From: Rhodocyclaceae bacterium
GTDB taxonomy: Bacteria > Pseudomonadota > Gammaproteobacteria > Burkholderiales > Rhodocyclaceae
Direction of reading: 5' to 3'
Length of the DNA stretch: 64,000 nt
Assembly (NCBI GenBank): GCA_016791105.1
Contig: JAEUNM010000123.1
Span: 1-64,000, forward strand
Made by a program: the position numbers and the translations under genes. The first letter of the stretch is position 1. Each line of letters begins with the position of its first letter. This document shows positions 45,817 to 55,304 of the stretch, one piece after another. Below the pieces are notes generated by a model. The model searched no databases and was not told the origin of the DNA. It saw only the letters and a list, made by a program, of their open reading frames with translations.

Positions 45817-46253
45817 CAGGCTTGCAACCAGAACGTGACCGGGCCGTTATTGACCAGCGCCACGCGCATGTCGGCGCCGAAGCGGCCGCACGCCACCGGA
45901 GCATATTGGGCACTGACGGCGCCCACCAGCTGGTCGAACAGTCGCGTCGCGACTTCCGGCGCGGCGGCGCTGGAAAAGCTCGGGCGCATGCCTTTTTTGG
46001 TATCCGCGGCCAGAGTGAATTGCGGCACCAGCAGCAGGCCGCCGGAAATGTCGCGCACACTGCAGTTCATTTTGCCCGCGGCATCGGCAAATACGCGATA
46101 GCCGAGCAGGCGCTCGGTCATGCGCCGGACGTTGGCATCGCCATCTGCCGGCTCCACGCCTATCAAGGCCAGCAGGCCGCAGCCTATGGCACCGACGCAA
46201 GTACCAGCGACGCTTACCGACGCTTCATCCACGCGCTGGATCAGGGCAATCAT
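45816..46253 (-). CDS. dtd: D-aminoacyl-tRNA deacylase
   Basis: A 145-residue enzyme hydrolysing D-amino acids, and mischarged Gly, from tRNA. The start MIALIQRVDEASVSV, the active-site segment LLVPQFTLAADTKKGMRPSF (normally SQFTLxA, here PQFTLAA) and the cross-subunit NNGPVTFWL with its Gly-cisPro pair are all recognisable. Length is typical. It heads the minus-strand pair with the NlpC/P60 gene. Confidence 0.93.
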   Translation of the reverse strand: MIALIQRVDEASVSVAGTCVGAIGCGLLALIGVEPADGDANVRRMTERLLGYRVFADAAGKMNCSVRDISGGLLLVPQFTLAADTKKGMRPSFSSAAAPEVATRLFDQLVGAVSAQYAPVACGRFGADMRVALVNNGPVTFWLQA

Positions 46254-46495
46254 GCCGGCACGGTGGGGTTTGTGCGCCGGCCCGAGGCCGGAAAGTGTCC
46301 GTGCATGCCGCTATGCTCCCTGTGCCGCCCAGCCTGGACCAGGCAAGGCGGATGGCCGTCCCGGCAGGGCTGCCGGGCAACCCGCGCCCGTGTTGCGAAA
46401 TAGCATAGCAGAACGTCGCCAGGCGGCATGCATCGCGCGCCGGCCTGCGGTTGCCGTGCCAGCATACGAATGGTTCCATGCTGCACTGCACTAGG
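46254..46495. other. Intergenic region between dtd and the pst promoter
   Basis: About 240 GC-rich bases between the divergent dtd and pstS. I see no gene. TTGCGAAATAGCATAGC around 46395 is the only AT-rich patch and could belong to a dtd promoter. No repeat detected. Confidence 0.35.
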
Positions 46496-46529
46496 CTTTC
46501 ATGAAACTGCAACGTCCAACTGGCATACT
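46496..46529 (+). promoter_or_regulatory. Pho box and -10 element of pstS
   Basis: CTTTCATGAAACTGCAAC (46496-46513) matches 14 of 18 positions of the PhoB consensus made of two CTGTCAT-like direct repeats 11 bases apart. A CATACT -10 element follows ten bases later (46524-46529), the spacing used in PhoB-activated promoters, where the Pho box replaces the -35. Transcription would start about 25 bases before the pstS ATG. Confidence 0.78.
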
Positions 46530-46559
46530 GCGCGGACTTTTTGTGTGTGTGGAGTAACC

Positions 46560-47600
46560 ATGAAAGCTTTCCGAAATGGCGTCGCGCTTGCCCTGGGCCT
46601 CGTGGCCTTCGCTCAACCGGCCGTTCGTGCCGCCGAACTGACGGGTGCCGGTGCGTCTTTCCCGGCCCCCGTCTATGCGAAATGGGCCGACGCCTACCAC
46701 AAGGCGACCGGCAACCGCGTCAATTACCAGTCCATAGGTTCCGGCGGCGGCATCAAGCAAATCATTGCCAAAACCGTCGATTTCGGCGCTTCCGACATGC
46801 CGCTCAAGCCGGCCGACCTGGACAAGGACGGCCTCATGCAATTCCCGACCGTGATCGGCGGCGTGGTGCCGGTGGTCAACCTGCCCGGCATCAAACCCGG
46901 CGAGCTGAAGCTCACGGGCGCCTTGCTGGCCGATATTTACCTGGGCAGGATTACCAAGTGGAACGACAAAGCTCTGGCCGCCGTCAATCCCGGCCTCAAA
47001 CTGCCGGAACAGGCCATAGGCGTGGTGCGCCGCGCAGACGGTTCCGGCACCACCTTCATATTTACCAATTACCTGTCCAAAGTAAGCCCGGACTGGAAAG
47101 ATAAAGTCGGCGAAGGTACCGCCGTGCAGTGGCCGCTGGGCCTGGGCGGCAAGGGCAACGAAGGGGTTTCCGCTTTCGTGCAGCGCCTGCCGGGTGCGAT
47201 TGGCTACGTCGAATTTGCCTACGCGAAACAGAACAAGCTCATTCACGCGCAACTGCAGAACGCCGACGGGCAGTTCGTGGAACCCAACGATGATGCGTTC
47301 AAAGCCGCCGCCGCCGGGGCGCATTGGGACAAATCGGCGTTCTACGAAATCCTGACCAATCAGTCCGGCAAGGGCGCCTGGCCGATTTCCGGGGCCACTT
47401 TCATCGTGCTGCACAAGGTGCAGGCCAAGCCCGCCCAGGGCATGGAAGTGCTGAAGTTTTTCGACTGGGCCTATGCCAACGGCGGTAAGATGGCGGACGA
47501 ACTGGACTACGTGCCGCTGCCGGATGCCACGGTGGGCCTGATACGCAAGGCCTGGGAGCAGGTAAAAGACGCTTCCGGCAAAGTCGTACTGGCAAAATAA
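46560..47600 (+). CDS. pstS: Phosphate ABC transporter, periplasmic substrate-binding protein
   Basis: A 346-residue exported protein with a signal peptide (residues 1-24, ending AVRA). Mature start AELTGAGASFPAPVYAKWAD, then YQSIGSGGGIKQI, FGASDMPL and RADGSGTTFIFTNYLS hold the phosphate-binding Ser, Asp, Arg and Thr residues. GGAG lies eight bases before ATG 46560. First gene of pstSCAB, driven by the Pho-box promoter. Confidence 0.95.
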   Translation: MKAFRNGVALALGLVAFAQPAVRAAELTGAGASFPAPVYAKWADAYHKATGNRVNYQSIGSGGGIKQIIAKTVDFGASDMPLKPADLDKDGLMQFPTVIGGVVPVVNLPGIKPGELKLTGALLADIYLGRITKWNDKALAAVNPGLKLPEQAIGVVRRADGSGTTFIFTNYLSKVSPDWKDKVGEGTAVQWPLGLGGKGNEGVSAFVQRLPGAIGYVEFAYAKQNKLIHAQLQNADGQFVEPNDDAFKAAAAGAHWDKSAFYEILTNQSGKGAWPISGATFIVLHKVQAKPAQGMEVLKFFDWAYANGGKMADELDYVPLPDATVGLIRKAWEQVKDASGKVVLAK

Positions 47601-47619
47601 GGGCTCCCCGCCCACCCAA

Positions 47620-47647
47620 TGAAGCCGGGGCTTCTGCTCCGGCTTCA
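47620..47647 (+). promoter_or_regulatory. Stem-loop between pstS and pstC
   Basis: TGAAGCCGG and CCGGCTTCA form a perfect nine-base stem around a ten-base loop, 20 bases after the pstS stop. There is no T-run. Such hairpins commonly protect the mRNA of binding-protein genes and lower expression of the membrane genes. The hairpin occupies the place where a ribosome binding site for GTG 47650 would be, which argues for the later ATG as pstC start. Confidence 0.55.
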
Positions 47648-47697
47648 CCGTGTCTGCGAACCGCGTACCGCTGAACCAAAAACGATCGGCCAATCTG

Positions 47698-48702
47698 ATG
47701 CAAGAACGCGTTCGTCGCGCAGCCCTGCCTTCAGCGCATGAAGACGCGGGCAGCGCAAGCAGGCAACACCGGCCCAACGAATCCTGGGGCGACCGCCTGT
47801 TCGGTGGCCTGGCCGGTGGTCTGGCGGTGCTGGCGCTGGTGCTGCTGGGCGGCATTCTGGTCGCGCTCACCATCGCTTCCTGGCCTTCCATACAGAAGTT
47901 CGGCATCGGCTTCCTGTTTTCGGCGGAGTGGAATCCGCCGGCGGAAAAATTCGGCGCACTGGTGCCGGTGTATGGAACGCTGGTTACCTCCGCCATCGCC
48001 CTCATCCTGGCCGTGCCGGTCAGCCTGGGCATCGCGATTTTTCTGACCGAATTGTCACCGGTGTGGCTGCGCCGGCCGCTCGGTACGGCCATCGAATTGC
48101 TGGCCGCCATTCCCAGCATCGTGTATGGCATGTGGGGCCTGCTGGTATTCGCGCCGCTATTTGCCCAGCACATCGAACCGGCGCTGGCGTCCACGCTGGG
48201 CAAACTGCCGCTGGTGGGCGCCCTGTTCGACGGGCCGCCGCTGGGCATAGGTTTGCTGTGCGCCGGCATCATCCTGGCCGTCATGATCGTGCCGTATATT
48301 TCGGCGGTCATGCGCGACGTGTTCGAACTGACGCCGGCCATGCTGAAAGAATCGGCTTACGGACTGGGCAGCACCACCTGGGAAGTCATGTGGTCGGTGG
48401 TGATTCCCTACACCAGGAACGGCCTCATCGGCGGCATCATGCTGGGCCTGGGGCGCGCGCTGGGGGAAACCATGGCGGTCACTTTCGTGATCGGAAACAC
48501 CAATTTCCTCAGTTCACCTTCCCTGTTTCTCCCCGGCAACAGCATCACCTCGGCGCTGGCGAATGAATTTGCCGAAGCCGACCCGGGCCTGCACACGTCT
48601 GCGCTGATGGAACTCGGGCTGATCCTGTTCCTCATTACGCTGGTCGTACTGATGTTTTCGCGCCTCTTGCTGGCGCGGCTCAACCGCGCCGCGGGAGCCT
48701 GA
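47698..48702 (+). CDS. pstC: Phosphate ABC transporter permease PstC
   Basis: A 334-residue inner-membrane protein with six transmembrane helices after a hydrophilic ~40-residue N-terminus. It has the family segments LVPVYGTLVTSAIALILAVP, AAIPSIVYGMWGL (cytoplasmic EAA-type region nearby: LKESAYGLGSTTWEVMWSVV) and LGRALGETMAVTFVIGN. The in-frame GTG at 47650 is less likely because a hairpin precedes it. Neither start has a good ribosome binding site, so the N-terminus is uncertain. Confidence 0.92.
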   Translation: MQERVRRAALPSAHEDAGSASRQHRPNESWGDRLFGGLAGGLAVLALVLLGGILVALTIASWPSIQKFGIGFLFSAEWNPPAEKFGALVPVYGTLVTSAIALILAVPVSLGIAIFLTELSPVWLRRPLGTAIELLAAIPSIVYGMWGLLVFAPLFAQHIEPALASTLGKLPLVGALFDGPPLGIGLLCAGIILAVMIVPYISAVMRDVFELTPAMLKESAYGLGSTTWEVMWSVVIPYTRNGLIGGIMLGLGRALGETMAVTFVIGNTNFLSSPSLFLPGNSITSALANEFAEADPGLHTSALMELGLILFLITLVVLMFSRLLLARLNRAAGA

Positions 48703-48703
48703 C

Positions 48704-49546
48704 ATGCACCTGCATCTGCGCCGCAAAATCGTCAATCGCATCGCGCTGGGCGCCTCGCTGGTGGCGATGGCCTGCGGCCTGGTGTTCCTGGGCTGGATTT
48801 TATGGACCGTGCTCATGCTCGGCGCCTCAGGCATTTCCATTGCGCTATTCACGCAAATGACGCCGCCGCCCGGCTCGTCCGGCGGCTTGCTGAATGCCAT
48901 CGTCGGCAGCCTCATCCTGGTCGGACTGGGCACCCTGGCCGGCACGCCCATAGGCATACTGGCCGGCATTTATCTGGCCGAATATGGGCGCCGCAGCGTG
49001 CTCGGCCGTGTGACCCGCTTCGTCAACGATTTGCTGCTGTCCGCGCCCTCCATCGTGATCGGCCTGTTCGTCTATGCCCTGGTGGTGGCGCACACCGGCA
49101 AATTTTCCGCCTGGTCCGGCGGCGTCGCGCTGGGCCTGCTGGTGCTGCCGGTGGTGGTGCGCACCACGGAAAACATGCTGCTGCTGGTGCCGGATACCTT
49201 GCGCGAAGCCGCATTTGCACTCGGCGCGCCCAAACACGTCGTAATCATGCAGGTTACGCTGCGCGCCGCGCGCGCCGGCGTGGTAACCGGCATATTGCTG
49301 GCCGTGGCGCGCATTGCGGGCGAAACCGCGCCGCTATTGTTCACCGCCCTGTCCAATCAGTTCTGGAGCCTGGACCTGCGCGAACCCATGGCCAATCTGC
49401 CGGTCACCATATTCAAATTCGCCATGAGTCCGTTTGAAGATTGGCAGCGTCTGGCCTGGGCCGGCGTGCTTTTGATTACGCTGGGTGTACTGGCGCTGAA
49501 TACTTTCGCGCGCGTGGTCGTGCGCCCGGAAAAATCGTCCCACTGA
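48704..49546 (+). CDS. pstA: Phosphate ABC transporter permease PstA
   Basis: A 280-residue inner-membrane partner of PstC with six predicted helices. GIYLAEYGRR, FVNDLLLSAPSIVIGLFVYAL, the EAA-like TLREAAFALGAPKHVVIMQVTL and ARIAGETAPLLFTAL are the standard PstA landmarks. ATG 48704 lies one base after the pstC stop, implying coupling. Confidence 0.94.
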   Translation: MHLHLRRKIVNRIALGASLVAMACGLVFLGWILWTVLMLGASGISIALFTQMTPPPGSSGGLLNAIVGSLILVGLGTLAGTPIGILAGIYLAEYGRRSVLGRVTRFVNDLLLSAPSIVIGLFVYALVVAHTGKFSAWSGGVALGLLVLPVVVRTTENMLLLVPDTLREAAFALGAPKHVVIMQVTLRAARAGVVTGILLAVARIAGETAPLLFTALSNQFWSLDLREPMANLPVTIFKFAMSPFEDWQRLAWAGVLLITLGVLALNTFARVVVRPEKSSH

Positions 49547-49560
49547 CTTTGGTTGCTGCC

Positions 49561-50349
49561 ATGGAACCCCACAACGAAGCCGTCGCGGCGGCCCAGCAAG
49601 CGCAAATTGAATTTCGCAATTTCAATTTTTACTACGGCGACTACCACGCCCTGCGCAATATCAATCTGCCCATACACCGCTGCCGCGTCACCGCCTTCAT
49701 CGGCCCCTCGGGCTGCGGCAAATCGACGCTGCTGCGCACCATCAACCGCATGTACGACCTCTACCCCAATCAGCGGGCAGACGGCGAACTGCTCATGAAT
49801 GGGCGCAACCTGCTCGATCCCAAAATGGACGTTGCGGCATTGCGGGCGCGGGTGGGCATGGTGTTCCAGAAGCCGACGCCATTTCCGATGTCGATCTACG
49901 ACAACATCGCGTTCGGCGTGCGCCTGCACGAGCGCCTGAGCCGTGGCGACATGGAAGCGCGGGTGGAATGGGCGCTGCGCAAGGCGGCACTGTGGGACGA
50001 AGTGAAATCCAAACTGAAAGCCAGCGGCACCAGTCTGTCCGGCGGCCAGCAGCAGCGCCTGTGCATTGCGCGCGGCATCGCCGTGAAACCCGAAGTATTG
50101 CTGCTGGACGAACCCACTTCGGCGCTGGACCCGATATCCACCGGCCGTATCGAAGAACTGATAGACGAGCTGAAGTCCGAATTCACCATCGTGATCGTTA
50201 CCCACAACATGCAGCAGGCCGCGCGCATTTCCGACTACACGGCCTACATGTACCTGGGCGAACTGATCGAATTCGGCGTCACCGACAGCATTTTCCTGAA
50301 GCCGCAGCGCCCCGAAACCGAGCGCTACATTACCGGCCGCTTCGGCTAG
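49561..50349 (+). CDS. pstB: Phosphate ABC transporter ATP-binding protein PstB
   Basis: A 262-residue ATPase driving phosphate uptake. Walker A is GPSGCGKST, the Q-loop lies in VGMVFQKPTPFP, the ABC signature is LSGGQQQRLCIARG, Walker B is VLLLDEPTSALDP and the switch His is in IVIVTHNMQQAARI. All are intact. It starts 15 bases after pstA. No phoU or phoB-phoR follows in the window, where PhoU is usual. Confidence 0.96.
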   Translation: MEPHNEAVAAAQQAQIEFRNFNFYYGDYHALRNINLPIHRCRVTAFIGPSGCGKSTLLRTINRMYDLYPNQRADGELLMNGRNLLDPKMDVAALRARVGMVFQKPTPFPMSIYDNIAFGVRLHERLSRGDMEARVEWALRKAALWDEVKSKLKASGTSLSGGQQQRLCIARGIAVKPEVLLLDEPTSALDPISTGRIEELIDELKSEFTIVIVTHNMQQAARISDYTAYMYLGELIEFGVTDSIFLKPQRPETERYITGRFG

Positions 50350-50641
50350 CCGCTCTGCACCGGCCGGCCGGCCCGGACGGCCGGTGCCCGCAAGATCGCG
50401 CGCAACTTGCGCCCGATTCATGTCATGCCTCACGCTTTGGTCCCGAAATTGCGCTGCCGAACGCCGGCATGGCCTATCTTGGGTGGACCGATCATAGGGC
50501 CATTCGGGCGGGCTCGGGCGCCAGCTTTGCGTACCTGCAGCCGCCGCGCCGCGACACTTCTGCGCGATTCCGTTACTTTCTGACAGTACGGCTGGCGCAG
50601 CCCGTCCGGCAGCATGTTTGGCCCCAGCCGGCAAATTTCTG
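50350..50641. other. Intergenic region after pstB
   Basis: CACCGGCCG and CGGCCGGTG (about 50358-50386) form a GC-rich hairpin right after pstB, without a T-run, so termination is doubtful. The rest of the 292 bases holds no supportable gene. Open frames here lack ribosome binding sites. Confidence 0.35.
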
Positions 50642-51196
50642 ATGCCTACAAGCGACTTCGCCATAGATTTAAATGCCGATTCCGGCGCATCACAGGTGCG
50701 CGCCGCGCGTTGGCGTTTCGTTTGCGTGGACCTGCTGGCCGTGGCATTCGTGCTGTGGTCGGGCAGCGCGCTGCCCGACATCGCGGCCACCCATTTCGGT
50801 GGCTCAGGCCATGCCAATGGCTGGATGGCGCGCCAGCATTACCTGGCTTTCATGGCCGGATTGGTGGTGGCCTTGCCTGTGCTGGTGGCTTTCGTGCCGC
50901 TCGTCGCGCGCACGGGCAGGTCGGCGCGGGTCAATCTGCCGAACTGCGAATTTTGGCTCGCGCCGCGCCAGCGTCCAGCGACACTGGCTTGGCTTTCCTG
51001 CCACATGGCACGCTGTGCGATGCTGCTCGCCGTGTTTCTGGCCACCATGCACTGGCTGGTCGTACGCGCCAACGAACAATCGCCGCCGCATCTGGAGGCA
51101 TTGCCGTTCGTTACGGCGCTGGTCGTATTTCTGCTCGTGCTGGTGACCTGGACCAACTCACTGGCGCGGCATTTCCGGCTGCCACAGCGCATCTGA
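50642..51196 (+). CDS. DUF1648-domain membrane protein
   Basis: A 184-residue protein with four hydrophobic segments (about 30-47, 69-90, 114-136 and 151-172). The first loop reads SALPDIAATHFGGSGHANGW, the DUF1648 signature (LPxxxxTHFxxxGxxxGW) shared with the SdpI immunity/signalling family of membrane proteins. Start ATG 50642 is preferred over an ATG eight codons upstream, though neither has a clear ribosome binding site. It stands alone between pstB and the hybrid kinase. Function is not known. Confidence 0.7.
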   Translation: MPTSDFAIDLNADSGASQVRAARWRFVCVDLLAVAFVLWSGSALPDIAATHFGGSGHANGWMARQHYLAFMAGLVVALPVLVAFVPLVARTGRSARVNLPNCEFWLAPRQRPATLAWLSCHMARCAMLLAVFLATMHWLVVRANEQSPPHLEALPFVTALVVFLLVLVTWTNSLARHFRLPQRI

Positions 51197-51575
51197 TCGG
51201 CAGGCGTGAACGCCGTGCGGCAATGCGGCGCCGCGCGTGCTTGAATCATGAAAAGTCCGGCAATTTGCAAGCCGGATGGCAAATGGACAGCATGCTCGAG
51301 CCCTCTGCACCGAGTACGCGCACGGCCGGTTCCTGCTTTGGACCTGCCGCAGCCGCGACGTATTGCTCCGCCTGTACGCAATTTCCCCATAAAATCCTTT
51401 GCATGCGACTCGCGGTCGGTACAGAATCCGGCCCCGCGGCCGTAAGTTTCGGATACCCCTTCCAACACGCAGCGTTTGTCATGACCGGCTTTTTGCCTGC
51501 TCCTCTGTTTGCACAGCACGCATATTGGGCCCTCGCGCCCCGCCGTGAGCGCCGCGTTTCTCCGGGAGAACGGGC
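51197..51575. other. Intergenic region before the hybrid kinase
   Basis: 379 bases without a supportable gene. CGGGAGAACGGGC just before 51576 provides the kinase ribosome binding site. CCCCATAAAATCC near 51390 is an AT-rich patch that might be a -10 region, but no -35 at a fitting distance is seen. Confidence 0.4.
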
Positions 51576-54500
51576 ATGAGCGACGCCCGCATCAAAGTTG
51601 GCTACGGCTGGTCTGGCCTCGATGTGGCGAGCACGGCCGGCACGGCGGCGGCGAGCGCAGCGCTGGCCCCTATCGGCGATTTGCCGCCGGCTCTGGTGCT
51701 GGTATTTGCCTCCGTGCGTTACGATTTGCCCGAATTGCTGCGCGCGATTGCCGGCCAGGTTGGCACGGCGCCCGTTCTGGGTGCCACCACAGCCGGCGAA
51801 ATTTGCGGCGAACTGCGCCAGGGCGGCGTGCTCGTTTGCATCGTCGCGACCCGGCATATGCGCGTGCATTACGGCGTCGGTCGCGGTGTCGGGCGGGACT
51901 GGCGCGGCGCGCTTGCGGAAGCCCTGGCGGCGCCCGCCATCGCTCCCTATTTCGAACATCGGCCGGCCTTGTGGCGCGATCTGATGCGGCGCGGCTCGGG
52001 TGCCTTCGGAATGGTGTTTTCGCCCGGCAATACGCGCAGCGCGGCGTCGCGCAGCTATGAAATTCTCGAACAGCTCAAGGCGCGTTCGCTGGGCCAGATC
52101 GCATTCGTCGGCGGTTCTTCGGCCGATGACTGGCAACTCCAGACCAATTACGTGCTGGCCGGCGGCGAAGCCATTGCCGACGGTCTGCTGGTGGCGGTGG
52201 TCGAAACCGAATTGCAATTCGGTATCGCGATCAGCCACGGCTTCGAACCGCTGGCGCAGGAAACCACTGTGACCAGCGCCGATGGCAATGAAGTTCTCAC
52301 GCTGGATGGCCGTCCGGCCCTGGATGTGTTTGCTGAACTGAACGGCCGCACGGCCGCCGATCTGGCGCAGCGCCACCTCACGATAAGTACCGGCCGCGCA
52401 TTCGGCCTGCGCGACAACTTCGGCCTCTACAACCTCAACGTCGCCAGCTTTGCCACGCCGCGCGGCGGGTTGCGCCTGACGCGGCCAGTCGATCCGGGTA
52501 CGCGCCTGTGCCTGCTCGAAGTACAGTACGGCGCCGGGCAGGACGCCGCCGCCGACGCCCTGCGCAAAGCCGGGCTGCGTGCCGGCGTCACCGAACCCGC
52601 GGCAGGCCTGCTGTGGTACTGCGCGCTGCGGCCCAAACTGATGGGTGATGCAACCCAGGAAGAACTGGCGAGCGCGGCGCGCCTGCTGGCGCCCGCACCG
52701 CTATTGGGGTTTTCCAGCTTTGGCGAGCAGGGGCTGGGCGCGGACGGCGTGCCGCAGCATTACAACGGTGCCGTATCCGCGCTGGTGCTGGGTAAAGATC
52801 TCACGCCGGGCGCGCGCGTCGCGCTGGAAAACGAAAAATTGCGCGCCGAGCTGGCCGCGCGCACCGCCATGCTGGAACATTCCCATGCCGAGCTGGAAAA
52901 CCTGGTGGCCAGCCGCACCGCCGACCTGATCGAAGCGAATACCCGCCTGCGCGAGGAAATCGCCGAACGCCAGCGCGCCGAGCAGGCTGTGCTGGCCCAG
53001 GCGCGGCTGGAAGAACAACAGCGCCTGCTGCGCGAGCACCTGCGCTTTCAAAAATCCCTCATCGAAGCCATGCCCGTGCCGGTGTTCTACAAGGACGTCG
53101 AGGGCCGCTACATGGGTTGCAACGACGCCTTCGCGGCGTTTTTCGGGCGCCCCAAGGACGAAATCATCGGCTACACGGTGTATGAGGTGGCGCGTGGCAC
53201 GCTGGCGGATATATACCGTTCCCGCGATCTCGAATTGCTGTCCGACCCGGCCGGTGTGCAGGTATACGAAAGCCCCATCGAAAATGCCGGCGGTGAAGTG
53301 CGCGACGTGGTGTTTCACAAGGCGCGCCTGTGTGACGACGCCGGCGCGCCGCTGGGCATCATAGGCGCGATACTCGACATTACCGACCTGAAGCGCGCCG
53401 ATGCCGCGCGCGCCGCGGCGTTGGCCGAAGCACAGCGCCTGGCCCGGGTGCGCAGCGATTTTCTCGCCAACATGAGCCACGAAATCCGCACTCCGCTCAA
53501 CGTGGTGCTGGGTCTCGCACAAGCCGGTCTGCGCCAGTCCGAAGGGCGCCATGTGCGCGATACCTTCGAGCGCATGCACGGCGCTGGCCAGATGCTGCTG
53601 GCGCTGGTCAATGACATTCTGGATTTTTCCAAGATCGAGGCCGGCAAACTGCAGATCGAGCATGCAGCGTTCGCACCGGGCGCGGTCATCGACCAGGCCG
53701 TCAGCGTGGTGGCGCAGCCGGCGGCCGGCAAAGGCCTGGACCTGCAGGTGAACGAAGCGCCGGATCTGCCCGCGACTTGTCTCGGCGACGCCCTGCGCTT
53801 GCGCCAGGTGCTGGTCAATTTGCTTGGCAACGCGGTCAAATTTACCGAGCACGGCGAGGTTCGGCTATACGTGTCGCGGGTCGGAAACGAGCTGCTGGTG
53901 GCGGTCGAAGATTCCGGCATAGGTTTGAGCGCGGAACAGATGGAGCGCCTGTTCACCGTGTTCGAACAGGCGGACGGATCGACCACTCGGCGCTACGGCG
54001 GAACCGGGCTGGGGCTGGCGATCAGCCGCCGCCTGGTGGAATTGATGCGCGGCACGATAGAGGTGCAGAGCAAGCTGGGCGAAGGCAGCCGCTTTGAAGT
54101 GCGCCTGCCGCTGGTGGGCGACGTCGCTGCCGAGCCGCCCGTGCTGGCGCGCATTGGCCTGGCCGGGCTGCCCCATATGGAAGGCGCGCGCCTGGCCCGC
54201 GCCCTGGCCGACTACGGGCAGCAGGTGCAAATCCTGCCTGCCCACGCCGGCCCGGAGGGACTCGACTGGATCGTGGCGGATGCGGCGCTGGCGGGGAGCG
54301 AACTGGTCATGCAGGCACGCGAACGCGGCGTGCCCGTGCAACTGGCCTGGACGCCCGGCGGCGGCAGTTTGCCGGACGACGGGACGGACCAGCCCGACCT
54401 CATCGCGGAAAGACCGTTACGCGCGCGCCACGTAATCGCTGCGCTGCGTGCGGCGCCGACGGCGCAGGGGACGCCCGCAGACGAAATCCGCGAGCGCCTC

Positions 54501-55280
54501 GCCGGCATACGCATCCTGGCCGCCGAAGACGTCGAAATGAATCGCCAGGTGCTGCAGGAATTGCTGGGCGGCGAGGGTGCCCGGCTAAGTCTGGTGGAAA
54601 ACGGCCAACTCGCTGTCGATCGCGTGCAGGCGGAAGGTGCCGCTGCATTCGACGTCGTGTTGATGGATATCCAGATGCCGGTGCTGGACGGCTACCAGAC
54701 CGCCGATCGATTGCGCGTCATGGCGCCCGGCTTGCCCGTGATCGGGCTCACCGCGCACGCCTTCCCGGAAGAGCGGGCGCGCTGCCTCGCGCACGGCATG
54801 GTCGAACACGTCGCCAAGCCCTTCGATCTGGATGATCTGGTGGCCATCATCCTGCATCATTGCGCACACAAAAACCCAGCGCCGCAAGTGCAGCCGGGCG
54901 CGCCGCAGCAGCAAGCCGGCGCTGCTGCGCAGGGCGTCCAGGCGGTCGATTTCGAAGCGCTGAACAAGCGTTTTCACGGCAAACCCGGCGTAGTCGGCCG
55001 GCTCGCCACCATACTTGTGAACACCCACCAGGCGACGCCGGAAAAACTGCGTACCGCGGCGCTGCAATCCGATCTCGGCACCCTGGTGGTGCTTGCGCAC
55101 GCACTCAAGGGCGTGGGCGGCAATCTATGCGCGCGCGGCCTGCAAACACAGGCGGAAAAAACCGAAGTTGCCGCGCGCGACGGCCTCGCCGAAGCGCCCG
55201 CCGAGGCGCGCCAGTTGGCGCAGGACCTTGAAGCCGTACTCGAAGCCGCCGGCCGCATGGTGCCGGTAGAGGCCGGCTGA
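51576..55280 (+). CDS. Hybrid histidine kinase: FIST - PAS - HisKA - HATPase - receivers - Hpt
   Basis: A 1234-residue soluble multi-domain kinase. Residues ~1-415 are FIST N and C sensor domains (GATTAGEICGEL, FVGGSSADDWQ, LLGFSSFGEQG), proposed to bind small ligands such as amino acids. A coiled coil (~420-490) leads to a PAS domain (~490-610; FYKDVEGRYMGCNDAF). HisKA carries His635 in NMSHEIRTPLN, followed by an HATPase domain (LVNLLGNAVKFT, GTGLGLAIS). A degenerate receiver-like segment (~860-945) without phospho-acceptor Asp precedes a true receiver with Asp1031 (VLMDIQMPVLDG). A C-terminal Hpt domain has His1175 (LAHALKGVGGNL). No cognate response regulator is adjacent. Confidence 0.9.
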   Translation: MSDARIKVGYGWSGLDVASTAGTAAASAALAPIGDLPPALVLVFASVRYDLPELLRAIAGQVGTAPVLGATTAGEICGELRQGGVLVCIVATRHMRVHYGVGRGVGRDWRGALAEALAAPAIAPYFEHRPALWRDLMRRGSGAFGMVFSPGNTRSAASRSYEILEQLKARSLGQIAFVGGSSADDWQLQTNYVLAGGEAIADGLLVAVVETELQFGIAISHGFEPLAQETTVTSADGNEVLTLDGRPALDVFAELNGRTAADLAQRHLTISTGRAFGLRDNFGLYNLNVASFATPRGGLRLTRPVDPGTRLCLLEVQYGAGQDAAADALRKAGLRAGVTEPAAGLLWYCALRPKLMGDATQEELASAARLLAPAPLLGFSSFGEQGLGADGVPQHYNGAVSALVLGKDLTPGARVALENEKLRAELAARTAMLEHSHAELENLVASRTADLIEANTRLREEIAERQRAEQAVLAQARLEEQQRLLREHLRFQKSLIEAMPVPVFYKDVEGRYMGCNDAFAAFFGRPKDEIIGYTVYEVARGTLADIYRSRDLELLSDPAGVQVYESPIENAGGEVRDVVFHKARLCDDAGAPLGIIGAILDITDLKRADAARAAALAEAQRLARVRSDFLANMSHEIRTPLNVVLGLAQAGLRQSEGRHVRDTFERMHGAGQMLLALVNDILDFSKIEAGKLQIEHAAFAPGAVIDQAVSVVAQPAAGKGLDLQVNEAPDLPATCLGDALRLRQVLVNLLGNAVKFTEHGEVRLYVSRVGNELLVAVEDSGIGLSAEQMERLFTVFEQADGSTTRRYGGTGLGLAISRRLVELMRGTIEVQSKLGEGSRFEVRLPLVGDVAAEPPVLARIGLAGLPHMEGARLARALADYGQQVQILPAHAGPEGLDWIVADAALAGSELVMQARERGVPVQLAWTPGGGSLPDDGTDQPDLIAERPLRARHVIAALRAAPTAQGTPADEIRERLAGIRILAAEDVEMNRQVLQELLGGEGARLSLVENGQLAVDRVQAEGAAAFDVVLMDIQMPVLDGYQTADRLRVMAPGLPVIGLTAHAFPEERARCLAHGMVEHVAKPFDLDDLVAIILHHCAHKNPAPQVQPGAPQQQAGAAAQGVQAVDFEALNKRFHGKPGVVGRLATILVNTHQATPEKLRTAALQSDLGTLVVLAHALKGVGGNLCARGLQTQAEKTEVAARDGLAEAPAEARQLAQDLEAVLEAAGRMVPVEAG

Positions 55281-55304
55281 GACGGCGCGCTTGGCGCTAC
55301 GCCG

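Noticed and set aside
50358..50386. Terminator after pstB
   Set aside because: The hairpin is strong, but no T-run follows, so intrinsic termination is not supported.
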